Below are positions 33,990 through 44,819 of a DNA stretch of 64,000 bases, piece after piece; position 1 is the first letter of the stretch; every line of letters starts with the position of its first letter. Position numbers and translations under genes: made by a program. The stretch is from Eonycteris spelaea. Lineage: Eukaryota; Chordata; Mammalia; Chiroptera; Pteropodidae. Under the pieces are notes generated by a model that worked only from the letters and a program-made list of their open reading frames with translations, was not told the origin of the DNA and did no database searches. The stretch is from positions 1,054,001 to 1,118,000 of the forward strand of contig PUFA01000092.1 in NCBI GenBank assembly GCA_003508835.1. Direction: 5' to 3'.

Positions 33990-35050
33990 CAGTAAAGAAG
34001 GCACTTTGCCTCCTTATAAAGTAGCAGAGGTCCAACTTGAACATGGTCTCCCATGGAATGTCCTTAGGGCTGGTGAAACAGATTGGCCAGGGGTCCACAC
34101 ATAGACAGGATCATAGATCCACTCATTTTTAGTGTGGCCATGTTGGTTCAAGAATGATGAGCCATCTGTCACCCAATGAGTTTTGACTTCATTATCCTAT
34201 TGCAACAGGGCTGTGATAAATAAGTGGGTAAACACTATAAGAATAGCAATAGTAATATTCCCATGGGACATTTAGAATATGACCTTGGATCTGCATAGCA
34301 TTGCCATGGTCATTTTGCATCTACTCCCCAGGAGCAAACCAGCAGCAGACACATTTAGAAATGATTTGCAGCAGTAAGAGATATTATCCCAAGTACCAGA
34401 ACAACAGAACAGGGAAGAGATTGTCAGTAGCATGTGGCTCTGAGTAGAGGGACATGCAATAAGCCTCTGAGTTAGACAAGAGCTTCCATCAGGTGGGCAA
34501 GAGGCAGAGAAATGTTTCATTGTAACAGCTGTATTTACCCTGTTTTTTTTTTTTTTTTAAACGAGCATTACCCTTACTGAAGCTTTCTTAGATATAACCT
34601 AGATTTTTCACACAAAGAACTTTTCAGGACTCTTTCTCATCTTTTAATTCTTTTTGTGAGACACTTTTTAAGGAGAGAAGTTTATTCTATTTGGATGTGA
34701 GTATCAAACATGGCATTAAGTTTTCTATACAGCCATGGATAAAGAGAACACCAAAAAGTTACAGAATAGAATCTTGGAGCAACAAGTTTTAACCAGCTTA
34801 TTGAATAATTAACTTTGCAGATACACAAAACACAATGTCTACTGGAAATACAAGGTTGACTTCCTAGTTTTTGTATGACTCACAGGAATTTTCTGATTAA
34901 TTGATTTCTATTTATGGAAACCAACCTAAGAAGTATTATAGCAAGGGATCAGAGAGATAAAGATTAAAAAGAGACTTTTTGGAATGATCCTTCTGCATCA
35001 GCCTGGAAACCAAGAAAAAGATGACATGTGCAAATAAAGAAAATATGAGA
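33990..35050. other. No recognisable feature
   Basis: A T run lies at about 34541-34558. An 82-codon minus-strand Cys/Ser-rich frame (34272-34520) has no repeat motif and no neighbours; I treat it as chance. Confidence 0.4.
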
Positions 35051-35054
35051 TTTT

Positions 35055-35425
35055 AAGAAAGAACTATTTACAGAGATGTGGGTGCGGTGTAGGGAAACCA
35101 TAGGGGGTTCAGGGATAGTCATTCTAGTTACCACTCCTATGCCTGAAGAGAGAAGGGGAGGCAGTGGCTGCCAAGAGATAGCTGTGTGGAGAAGACCATC
35201 TTATAGGAGCTGTGACCCTCAACTGAGAGACACGATCGGCCAATTGAGAACTCACAAGGAGGGGAGCCTCCCAATTGGCCAAATATAACTCATTGTCAGA
35301 GAGCAAAGGATACTATTGGTGTATTATCTTTAGTCTCAAAGGTCAGTCAGCCTACCTGCCAAAGAGTAAGGTGGAGAATGAGGGAGAGTGACTCTGAAGG
35401 GACAAAAGTAAGACACCCAGTACAG
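35055..35425 (+). repeat. Possible old interspersed repeat with CCAAT hairpin
   Basis: Compositionally distinct (more GC) from its surroundings. Its right end ('gactctgaagggacaaaa' .. 'gacacccagtacagc') resembles the right end of the repeat at 44325-44815 ('gctggagggcagaaaa' .. 'accagcacac'). Family not named. Confidence 0.3.
35238..35280. repeat. 9-bp perfect inverted repeat (GGCCAATTG/CAATTGGCC)
   Basis: Arms at 35238-35246 and 35272-35280 with a 25-nt loop. Each arm contains CCAAT in one orientation and ATTGG in the other, so the structure could be a hairpin or paired CCAAT-box motifs. No promoter evidence goes with it. Confidence 0.7.
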
Positions 35426-36225
35426 CATCTGTCTTACAACTCAGTGCCTATAGCAGGCTAAGCTCATGACAGTTTAAAAACTAAGGAACCACACAGTATC
35501 TTTTGGCATAATCCACAGAACAGAAACATCTCATTCAGATCACAAACCAAACTGTGCAAACATGCCTTTGGCACTGAGGTCAGAGGACAGGGATTCATTC
35601 ACTGCTAGGGAATGTATTCTTTCCAAGAACAAAAAGATCATTAATTTTAGACTTGGCTTCTTCTAATGTTTGTAAGACCCAAATATACTACAAGCATACA
35701 TACCCACAGGGTCAGCATAAACCTGTAACCCCATGTCCTAAGCTGCTTTCATTACAGCACCTCACCTAGAGATGAAATTAACTTGGAAGAAACAGAAAGT
35801 AAGAAAGATGATTATTAAGATTATTCCAGGCCATGTGCACATATTTTAAGCATTACTTGTTTCCAGCAGGTCAAATATGCATTGTTGGCTACATGCAGGT
35901 AAGAGTATCGCGATGGTCTCTAGTTGGGCCAATAATCATTCCATGTGTCAAGAAAGGTTCATTTTTCTGTGTATGCTATTGGCAGACTATCAGTACTGGA
36001 CAAAATGCCTGGACTTCCTTTCCTTTCATTGGAATATTTCGAGAGTAATCTCAATTGACAACCAGGACTAGTGACTATGACATGTGATGTCACTATATGA
36101 TTTTAACATATGGTAAATTCAGATGTCAACATAAGAGTGTCATATACATTAATACCTCTATAATGAAAAGTATGCCAAAATAACTTTTATATGTCTGTTT
36201 GATAGGGTTTTCAACATCATAGAGA
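35426..36225. other. No recognisable feature
   Basis: No landmarks. Overlapping 71- and 64-codon plus-strand frames (35833-36071) have no motif. Confidence 0.4.
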
Positions 36226-36226
36226 T

Positions 36227-36227
36227 G

Positions 36228-36283
<56 letters not shown>

Positions 36284-36312
36284 GTTAGATAGATGATAGA
36301 TACATAGATAGA
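36227..36312 (+). repeat. (GATA)n microsatellite
   Basis: About 17 GATA/TAGA units, the last few interrupted ('gttagatagatgatagatac'). Confidence 0.97.
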
Positions 36313-36574
36313 AATGAGGCAGATAGTTTAACACATTTCCTAATTTTTTTCAATTTAGAAAAATAAAACAATTCATTTCTTGTACTAAATAAATTAAACT
36401 TTCATCTCAGAATTTCAGAGAAAAGTTTACACTATATGAAAAAAAATTCTCTTTGAGTAGTTACTTGGTACAAAAAAAAATTACAGAAGGATTTACTATG
36501 GAGGTTTCACCAACCATCCCTCCTGCCTAATATGAGAGGAGCTCCTGTCCTCTAGAGCTCAGTTTGCAAAGGAG

Positions 36575-36790
36575 AGTAAGCTAATGGAGAACTTCAAGCC
36601 CAGATAGTTTCACTGGTGAAATTTTACCAAATATTTAAGAAAGAAATAGCACCAATTCTGCACAACCTCTTCCAAAAAATAAGAGTGAACACTTCTTAAC
36701 TTATTTTATGAAGCTGGCATTGCCTTGATACCAAAATAGACAAAGACTTTTCAAGAAAACTGTGGACCAAAATTATGACCTAATAAACAT
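36575..36790 (+). mobile_element. L1 ORF2 fragment (reverse transcriptase region), left part
   Basis: 'cccagatagtttcactggtg', 'taccaaatatttaagaaaga', 'gcattgccttgataccaaaa' and 'gaaaactgtggaccaaaatt' are consecutive landmarks of L1 ORF2. The copy is split by a hAT-type element and resumes at 36955. Confidence 0.85.
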
Positions 36791-36954
36791 AGGTCAAAGG
36801 TGAGAAAACTACAATCTGTGGGCCGCCGCCTGTAAATAAGTTTTATTGGAACACGACCACATCTATTCATTTCCTTTAATAGTTGCAGATGCAACAGAAA
36901 ACGTGTAGTCCACAAGCCAACAATATAGCTCTTTACGAAGTTTGCCAACTCCTG
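36791..36954 (+). mobile_element. Non-autonomous hAT-type DNA transposon inserted in L1
   Basis: 'tgtgggccgccgcctgtaaa', 'ttttattggaacacgaccac' and 'gtttgccaactcctg' match a very common eutherian hAT-type element of about 180 to 200 bp. The flanks read 'acatag' on both sides, the remains of an 8-bp target duplication; the first few bases of the left end are lost. The interrupted L1 text continues in register on either side, so the L1 is the older insertion. Confidence 0.75.
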
Positions 36955-37045
36955 ACATAGATGCAAAGTTCCTCAACAGAACAACGACGAAGTTGTATTG
37001 AGCAATACATAAAGGCATAAAATACATAGTGACCAAGTCCATGCA
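36955..37045 (+). mobile_element. L1 ORF2 fragment, right part
   Basis: 'agatgcaaagttcctcaaca' then 'cataaaatacatagtgacca' continue the L1 ORF2 sequence broken at 36790 (atagatgcaaaaattcctcaac..tacaccatgatcaagtg). Confidence 0.7.
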
Positions 37046-37295
37046 GTGGGAGGTGAGATGGGGTGGATGCTGGAGCCAAAGCAGAGTGAGGGGACATTAT
37101 GCATGGGGACAGAGGCAGCAGCCCATGCAGACAAAGAAAGTGTCAATTCAGAGTGAGCTGCAGGGTCCCAAGTGAAATGAGGAGGGCATCCATGTTGCAG
37201 GTGGCAATGTCAATAAAAAAATAGTTATCTACACAGGGATTGAGACAAAATGTCAACATACAGAGAATAATCTTGCACCAGAAGGCAACTAAAAA
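37046..37295. other. No recognisable feature
   Basis: Purine-rich with GAGG motifs; no repeat landmark. Confidence 0.35.
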
Positions 37296-37299
37296 TTCT

Positions 37300-37740
37300 A
37301 AAAAGAAGTCCTGAAAAAAGTATTAGGACATCTTAAGGTCACAGATGTTATCTTGAAGGACCTCCCACTGCCAATTGTGGACAAATTGAGCATCAAAATA
37401 AATTATAATATTAATGGATTATAATCTATTGAATAAAAATAGGTATCAATGAGTCCATATTTTAAACAAACAAACAAGAAAACAATCTATTCTTTAGAAT
37501 TAGAAGGCCAATTAATAAGTGGAGAAGGAACAGTTAAATTACTAAAAATTACCATTTGGCAGTGATCATAGTAATAATTAATTCAGCCAAAAAACATCAA
37601 TTTATATTCAAACTAGAGGATTAATGTGCTGGAATCAATTGTTAAAGTCTTCAGGAACTTTGTGAATCAGTTGTTGAAATTATTAAAATTTAAATTATAT
37701 AAACATGCAATTAAATAAATTATATTGAAACAAAAGGAAT
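37300..37740 (+). mobile_element. Old LINE 3' UTR-like sequence
   Basis: 'ggacctcccactgccaattg' then 'tggacaaattgagcatcaaa' and 'caatgagtccatatt' with an (AAAC)n run recall the 3' UTR of an old L1M-type element. Weak. Confidence 0.35.
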
Positions 37741-38039
37741 ACATACTTAAACCTCACCATTTGGCTCAAACACCTCTCTGAGCCACTGTGGCCCTAGCAT
37801 ACACTCATTTGCTTTGGCCCGGACAACCTGCATCACATCACTGCTGCCCCTGTCTCCCTGCACAGATGGATGCCCTCTTTACCTTGCTCAGGTTCTGACA
37901 ACCCATCCTCCCTCCCTTCTTCCTAGGAAGATGGCTACCTCATTTCTTTTCATGAAAGTAAAGTTGTCACTTGCAACTCTAGACTTTTATTTTAAGAGTT
38001 CAACATTGCCAAAGATAAAACTCTTTCCTTCTCAATAAT

Positions 38040-38292
38040 TGTAGCAGATATTCCAAGGCTGACACTGATTGGCTCAATTTAGGTCATACAACCATTCCTT
38101 AGCCAATCACTGAGGGAGCAGAGAAATGAGATGTAATATGCTGATTATAGAGGTTGGGCCAGGTACTGAGCCCTAGAACCAGGGAATTGGGTTAGTCCCT
38201 CTGGAATGACTTGGAAGCTGATTTTCTTAAGGAAAACTGAGGTGCTAGAACCAGAAGAAGGAAAAATAGTAGCAGGGCAGGGAAGAAAACCT
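38040..38292 (+). repeat. Eutherian interspersed repeat, family not named
   Basis: 'ctgattggctcaatttaggt' then 'ccttagccaatcactgaggg', 'aaaactgaggtgctagaacc' and 'agaagaaggaaaaatag' match a common eutherian repeat (ctgattggc..gggtcatgtgccc..gaaccaatcactgtgg..ggtgctgttaccagaagaagg). It may be the distal part of the same family as 29225-29322. Confidence 0.5.
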
Positions 38293-38299
38293 TGCAGGT

Positions 38300-39160
38300 A
38301 CCCACATATTTAGGAAGCAATGGAGAGTAGAACCATCAGATAAGAGAGAGCATCCATTCAAGTAACAGAACTAGAATCTGCTAATGCACAAGAAATAAAG
38401 GAAGAGTTTTAAGAAAAAAGAGGAAGGCTAAAAGTATTTTTTTTTTTTTTGCAGCAAACCTCAAAAGGAATAGTATGAAAAGACAGAAGTTTTTGTAAAC
38501 AGCAATTATTAGTGATCTCATAAGGGCCACTTGAGCAGTCATGGAGATGTAGGTTAATTCCATGGAATTATGCCTTAAGGTGATGGTGAGGAGATGGAAG
38601 CAGCTGGCAAAGACTCATTTTTAAAGACATTTAGCAGTGAAAGGAAGGAAAGAGATAAAGTGTATAAAGGCATGATTTTTTAAGGGGGAACCTTAAATAT
38701 ATTTACAGGCCAGCAAGAAGGAATTCATAAGTTGTGCCACATTTCAGAACTCTGGATTTTTATTCAGATAAAAGGGTTAATAGCTAATTGGCTACTATTT
38801 GAGCTGTGCAACAAATGATGTTCTAAGAAATATCATGTGCTATAAACTAAGACCTTGAATGGCAGGGGATATCTTACTTAATGGGTTTACTGAAAAAGGC
38901 TGACAGACTGCCTCTGAATAAGCTAATAATAAAAAATATATTTTAAGTGTGCTCTGTCAAAATAAAAGGCTCAAGATTGATACTTTGCACTTGGAAAGCC
39001 TCAGATTGCAAATCCTCACTATCAAGCAAACAGAAGCAGCCAAAGCAAAACAAAACCTGGCCAAAACTATGAAAATCCCACAAAGAGACATGTCCAGGTA
39101 GTTTAGTCTTTACACTGGAACATCATATGTCTATAAGATGTCGTTCAATTCCCAGGAGGA
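38300..39160. other. No recognisable feature
   Basis: A T run at about 38439-38451 and AT-rich text. No landmarks. Confidence 0.4.
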
Positions 39161-39165
39161 TACTT

Positions 39166-39218
39166 GCTCAATCATTTATTCCAAAAATATTTGAGTACCT
39201 ACTATGTGTTTTAATAAC
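39166..39218 (-). repeat. L2 3'-end fragment, antisense
   Basis: 'caatcatttattccaaaaat' then 'atttgagtacctactatgtg' is the reverse complement of the L2 terminus (cacatagtaggtgctcaataaatatttgttgaatga). Confidence 0.45.
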
Positions 39219-39219
39219 A

Positions 39220-40415
39220 TGTCTCTAATGTGGGTTTCTATTCATGTAAATTAAGAAGCTCTTTTGTTTGACTGTTTTTCAGATAATTGCTCTGATTTTT
39301 CAGTATAATCTAAAAATATCCATCACTAGGACAATAATCCAGTTTGGAAATCTTGATACATTCTCAAATGAGGTCATACTGTGCCTGGAGCAGGAATTGA
39401 ATCTTCTCGTGTTCTCTTTTCTCACTCTTCCTTCCTTGAGGGTAAGACTGGTTGCCCATTTGAACAGTGAGCACAGCTGCATGCTCAAGAGAGTCCTAAA
39501 TCTCCATCTACATAATCCCAATGAAAAATGAGAGTGAGGAACAAGTGAAGAAAAGTCCCTTAATCACAATGTAATACCTCTTCGGGGATCTGTAATATTT
39601 GAGTTTCCATTTAGTCAGAATTGGCTAGGATATTCAAATGTGTCTTAAAAGCAGCAAAGGGCAAAAACAGATGCACGATGAGGAAGAACTATTTCTCTCT
39701 GGTCTACTGACTCTGCAGAAACAAATACATGGATAGGTCACCTAACAAAGATTTTAGAAAGAGGTTTATTTTTGCTCTTTGAACTCGGCAAAGGAGTCAT
39801 CCCCCAGGCAAGAAAGGAAAGGTGAGTAACCTGGTACCACCAGTCCCATTCTCTCTCCGCTGGCTTATGGCTTCCTCTCTGTTTCCCAGCCAGTGACTGG
39901 AAGGAGGAATTCCAGAGTGATCGTGAGACCCAGCTGTGCCAGGGAAAATCCTGGATTAAATAAACAGGCACTTCTGATCATGTCACACGGAGTAAATATC
40001 TCCTCCCCCTCTCTCCGCCTCTTCCATTCTCATCCTCAAGATAAATGTCGAGTTTCTCAGCTTTACTGCAAGACCTTTCTCTACCATCTGGTTCCTGTTT
40101 TCCTCTCCAAACCCAGTCTTGTGCATGTGAGTCACCCCTTCTCCCACCTCAAATTTCTTCATACCTTTTTACAAGTGTTTCCTTTAGCCATCAATGCATT
40201 TCCTCTAGGAAACTAAAATCACTTAGTTACGTTGCAACATTCTTATCTGAGAAAATAGTAAAATCCCAAAGGTAGTACCTCTTTGGTACCTCTTGCCACC
40301 CACAAAATGAGTCTAAGTTTCATCTTAAGTTTTACGTTTGGTCTCTTTTAGGAAAGCCTAAACTCTGTCATTGGTAATCTACTTTGAATTGATAAATCAT
40401 TTGAATTCTAATGGA
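39220..40415. other. No recognisable gene or repeat
   Basis: Several frames of 73 to 107 codons overlap on both strands (39268-39531, 39738-40275), none with a motif, signal peptide or family look. The pyrimidine-rich 39990-40200 stretch faintly recalls L2. Confidence 0.4.
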
Positions 40416-40418
40416 AAC

Positions 40419-40429
40419 AAGAATAACAC
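40419..40429. repeat. Left target-site duplication of compact L1
   Basis: 'aagaataacac' immediately precedes the L1 5' UTR; the identical copy is 41911-41921. An A-rich duplication of about 11 bp is typical of L1 integration. Confidence 0.85.
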
Positions 40430-41910
40430 AAATTAGATTTCTGGTCAAGATGGCAGAGTAGGTAAATGCTGTGCTTGCCTTCTCTCACTACCACATTAAA
40501 ATTACAACTAAACTATAGAACAACTATCATTGAGAATTGTCTGAAGTCTAGCTAAACAGAAGTTCTACAGCAAAGGACACACAGAAAAAGCCACCTCAAG
40601 ACTGGTAGGAAGGGTAGAGACCTGAAACGAGCTGGTTCCACACCTGTGATTGGTGGTTAAAAATTGGGAGGTGGTATCTTGTCTGTGAAGGTCCTTCCAG
40701 AGAAGAGAGGGTTTCCAGCCTTATACCAGGCTCCCCAGCCATGGGTTCCAGTGCTGAAAAGAATAGTCCCCACAATTTTTGGCTGTGAAAACCAGTGGAG
40801 ATTGTTGCTGGGTGAGATGGAGGACTTCAGGAGACCCAGGCGTTCTACCGAAAAGGCCTATAAACAGGCTTAGTCACTGAATAGACTTACTTGCTGATAG
40901 ACTCACTTGCTCTGAGCTCCAGCTCAGGGGCAGCAGCTCAAAAAGCACCAAGGATATATAGGGAGAAAGCTGGAGGGGCAGCTTTCTCCTAGGAGGAAGA
41001 ACTGGCAGAATTCATTGTTTCTTTATTGAGCCCTACCCTGTTCCTGGAGTGCAGACACAGGCACCACCATATCCAAGTCTCCATCAATCTGGCTAAACAC
41101 CATTTGCCCTGCCCTGCTGATTCCCTGAGACCCCACCCCACCCAACTTGTGAGCCTACCCAAGCTGCTCTCAGTGGCTTTTCCATACAAACATAAAGGGA
41201 TGAAAAAAGATATTCCATGAAAATGGAAACAAACAAACAGGTGGAGTAGCAATACTTATACAAGACAAACTAGACTTTAAAACAAAGGCTATAACAGGAG
41301 ACAAAGAAGGACCCAGTAATCCCACTTCTGAATATTTATCTGAAGAAATCCATGTATTTACTGCAGCATTATTTACAATAGCCAAGATATGGAGGCAACT
41401 TGCGAGTCAATGGATGAATGGATAAAGAAGAGTGGTATACATACAATGGAATATTACTCAGCCATAAAAAAGAATGAAATCTTGCATCTTCAACAACATG
41501 AATGAACCTAGAGGGGATTGTGTTGAGTGGAGTAAGTCAGACAGAGGAAGACAAATGCAACATTATTTCACTTATATGTGGAATCAAAAGAACAAAACAA
41601 ACAAACAAACAAACAGAAACAAACTCATGATGTTGCCAGATGGGAGGGGGTTTAGGTTGTGTATAAAAAGTGAAGGGATTAAGAAGTACAAATTAGTAGT
41701 TACAAAATAGTCATGGGGATATAAAGTATAGCATAAGGAATATAGTCAATAATATTGTAATAACTATGTATGGTGTCAGATTGGTACTAGATTTATTAGG
41801 GTAATCACTTTCTAAGTAATATAAATGTCTAATCACTAAGTTGTAATACTGAAACTAATATAATATTGTATGTCAACTATAATTTAAAAATTAAAAAGTT
41901 ATTTTTAAAA
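40430..41910 (+). mobile_element. Compact, internally deleted L1 with intact ends and target duplication
   Basis: This 1.48-kb element starts near the L1 5' end ('ctggtcaagatggcagagta', then 'ctgaagtctagctaaacaga' and 'gcagcagctcaaaaagcacc'), so it is not 5'-truncated. At about 41200 the 5' UTR jumps to the ORF2 endonuclease region ('aaaaagatattccatgaaaa'), skipping ORF1 and the ORF2 start. At 41311-41314 it jumps again, from 'gacaaagaagga' to 'cagtaatcccacttctg', the ORF2 C-terminus. It ends with a laurasiatherian-type L1 3' UTR ('ctgaaactaatataatattg') and an A-rich tail. Perfect 11-bp flanks show it was inserted in this deleted state or lost its middle later. It encodes nothing usable and would need enzymes supplied by another L1. 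Confidence 0.9.
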
Positions 41911-41921
41911 AAGAATAACAC
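41911..41921. repeat. Right target-site duplication of compact L1
   Basis: Second copy of 'aagaataacac', directly after the A-rich tail. Confidence 0.85.
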
Positions 41922-41924
41922 TAA

Positions 41925-44175
41925 TGAAACATCAAAAGACATACTCAATCTCAGATATAAGATGGGTACAATTTGATTTTCAGTTAACTGCATATTGGAC
42001 TATATTATGTATTATATTTGAAGTCTCTATTGCTGATTACTTTTGCTCTTTTACAGCTAAAATACTGAAGGACTTATCACTATCAATGGATGTCATCAAT
42101 TTTTTAAGTAAAAGCTATTTGAAAATTATAATTAGAGCTCCCATTTTAAAGGTCTTTGGAAACTATAATTTAAGTTTCTGAGGCACTGGTTATACAAGAA
42201 GTTCATTTTAAATCAACTTTCATGACTTCCCCATATCATTTCTTTAAAGACAGCTATAGCACCAGAATAACTAGAAATTATTTATAGTTTAAAGTTTAAT
42301 AAAGCTATTTATTCTACCATTTTATGAAGATAAAAAGCCACTAAAAGCTTCTTATAATCTATGATAAATATCAAAAGAGAATAAAACTTCAACTAATAAT
42401 AATGGTTTAATAATATTCATCGTAAGTCAGAGAACTGGTTCACCAATCTCTTCTTTTGAGCTCTTCCCATATACTTTTCTTCTTACTTCTCTAGATTTTG
42501 ATGGATAACACACTAAAAATTAAGCCTTCTGTTGGTTTTCCCAAGGTAATTTCTTGGCGTTTTGGGGAAAGGGGAATCTGAATTATGGCAACAAGGAAAA
42601 AAGAAGATCAACACAGAATTAAGTACCATGAATAAAGTATACATGCCAAAAGATGACATACTAATAGAATGAGACATTTAGGTCTTGATGTGCCAAAGCT
42701 GAATTGATTCAAGCTGCTCTCGAAGTAAGGATTCCTTGGAACTTTAATGTACAGATGATTCTAGCTGGGAAAATCATACCCCAAATAAAATCAAACATCA
42801 CTGATGAAAGCTGGAAGAATTTCAAAAAAGGAATCTATATAAAATTAGAGTAATAGAGAGTATTCCTTGGCTTTGGAAGCTGAAGAATTTTTACACCTAG
42901 AGAAGTTATTCTAATCACAGACATCAATAAAATAATTATTCTCACTTTTAATGAGAATGACTACTTTCATCTCAATTGACTCTTTTTCCTTTCTCATGAT
43001 GACTGAAACAATGAAGAAAATCAAGTGGTGAGTACTATTCACTTATTTATATTTTGAAAATGTATCAAATTATATTAGATAACTGTCCTTGAGCCTTCTC
43101 ACTAAATATTTATGTGAATGTCGTATTTTTGTGAAGCACCATCTTCTGCATTTCTTTTAGAGATTTTACTTCCAAATTAAATATTTAATAAAAATTCTTC
43201 AAAACATCACTGAGATTATTTTCTTTTTTTGTGCATTTAGTCAATAAGATAACATATTATAGCCATGATTTATTTTTCTATTGCTGAGCAAAATTTAGCT
43301 CTTGATCTCTCTGAGTCTCTTTCTAAGTTTTTTTCTCCTCTCCTCCAATTTCTTCGTTTGTTTTTCTCTGCTCCCCACTATACTCTCTTATTTAGCCCAC
43401 ATTTGACATTTTAGTAGCTACCTTTCTGAAAAAGCTCAAACAGCATATTAGAGCTCTCCAGGAAATTGGTACTGTGTAAGCCAAATGAATAAATCTGGTT
43501 TAATTGAAAATTTATCTACTTTTTTATTTTTAAAAATAAAAGTTGTTTTAAACCATCCTTTTTTGTGCTTTCTGAGAACTTGGAATGGGAAAAGTAAGAT
43601 TAAAAAAAATGTTTTCATTAGAAGTAGCAAAAATGGCAAGCTTTGTCATCTAACCCAACCTGCTTCATTCTCTTTCAGATCTAAGAACTAAATGAGGACA
43701 CTGACCTAGAAGTGTACCTAGAACATTCTAAATCTAGAGTCCACAGGGACACCAGGAGTTTCAGGCTGCAACTCTCATCACATGTTGTTAATCAATGATG
43801 GCAATCCACTGCTATCTCTTCAGTGACTTTGTTCTCCTTACTTACAGCATTTGGAAAAAAGGAGACGGCTGCCTTCTCTCACATGAACTCCTTACAATTC
43901 CAGTTCTCCCCACTTTCCTGGGCCATTGCATCAGTTCTCTTTTTATCCAGGTGAAATCCAGTCTTTGATTATGTATGGCTTGAGACAGAATTTTCTCTTA
44001 GTATTCTTCTCTTACAAAGGTAAAATTTCCCCACAATGCCTGAGATGGTTTCCAATTCAACTTGTATGTACTTGTACCTGTTTCCAATACCTAAAAATGG
44101 TGAGGCTTATCAATCAATCCAACCTTCTCTTGCACTTTCAGCCTTTTATGCCATGTTTGGTTTAGAGTCAGAAGA
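41925..44175. other. No recognisable gene or repeat
   Basis: AT-rich. The 85-codon plus frame at 41924-42181 and the 79-codon plus frame at 43926-44165 have no motif. No LINE, SINE or LTR landmark seen. Confidence 0.4.
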
Positions 44176-44179
44176 TAAT

Positions 44180-44292
44180 TTCCTGTCCTTGTTACAGGAG
44201 ATGAAATAGGCTTGTAAAAGATAAAGCATTTTCCCCAAAGACCACTGAATCAGTTAGTGGCCAATCCAGTTCTAACTTCAATCCAGTTTTTT
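44180..44292 (-). repeat. MIR-like fragment, antisense
   Basis: 'acaggagatgaaataggctt' then 'gatcatttccccaaag'-type text and 'cagttagtggccaatccagt' fit a decayed MIR reverse complement (acagatgaggaaactgaggc..cagctagtaagtggc). Confidence 0.45.
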
Positions 44293-44321
44293 TCTTAAAT
44301 ATTGTCCCCTGTGTGTCAGTC

Positions 44322-44818
44322 AGAGTTGTGGAAGAAAGAAATTTCTCCCAAAGAATGCAAATGATAAGGTTTTAATAAAGAGATGATTTACAAAGGTATG
44401 AGCAAGTTAAGAAAAAAACAAAGAATGGTAAAGCATCCAGAAACTACCAGTGGTAACTTGCTAATGGAAAGGCATTACTACCACCAGCACTGAAGAAACT
44501 CAGGGAGAAAACGTCAGATATTATTGTCAGAGCTCAATGAGAGTTGAGCCAAGGAGAAGAAGACACCCAGTAGGAGATATAGTGTTGTAGGAAGAGGCTA
44601 CTGCCAGAGATGAGACATTGAAAAGAATTGTCTCCTCTTCTCTCTGACCTCCAGCTGGTGCTGCTCATTGTCTAAACCCATCCCAAAGCCAGCCAGTAGA
44701 AGATCTCAGGTAATTTCTTCCTAAAGAATCAGTTACCAGAGGCCAAGAGTAAGACTAGACCTAGGGGTTAGGGCTGGAGGGCAGAAAAAAGGAGTGTAAC
44801 CAGCACACTTTATTTAGA
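44322..44818 (+). repeat. Eutherian interspersed repeat, family not named
   Basis: 'gtgtgtcagtcagagttgtg', 'gcattactaccaccagcact', 'agacacccagtaggagatat' and 'gacctccagctggtgctgct' then 'aacccatcccaaagccagcc' match a common eutherian repeat in order (ccaccaacactgga..gacacccagtt..cctccagctggtgctgcccattggctgaaccca). Confidence 0.5.
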
Positions 44819-44819
44819 C

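Noticed and set aside
35833..36071. Overlapping 71- and 64-codon frames as a small gene
   Set aside because: Two frames overlap in the same place without any motif, signal peptide or compositional bias, as expected by chance.
36227..36312. A CRISPR-like or functional repeat array
   Set aside because: It is a simple GATA tetranucleotide run with no spacers.
41305..41320. Splicing of L1 RNA as the cause of the shared ORF2 junction
   Set aside because: At the donor side the L1 sequence I expect after 'gaagga' does not start with GT. The acceptor AG would fall inside the retained 'ccag'. Without a full-length consensus this is not final, but it does not look like a canonical intron.
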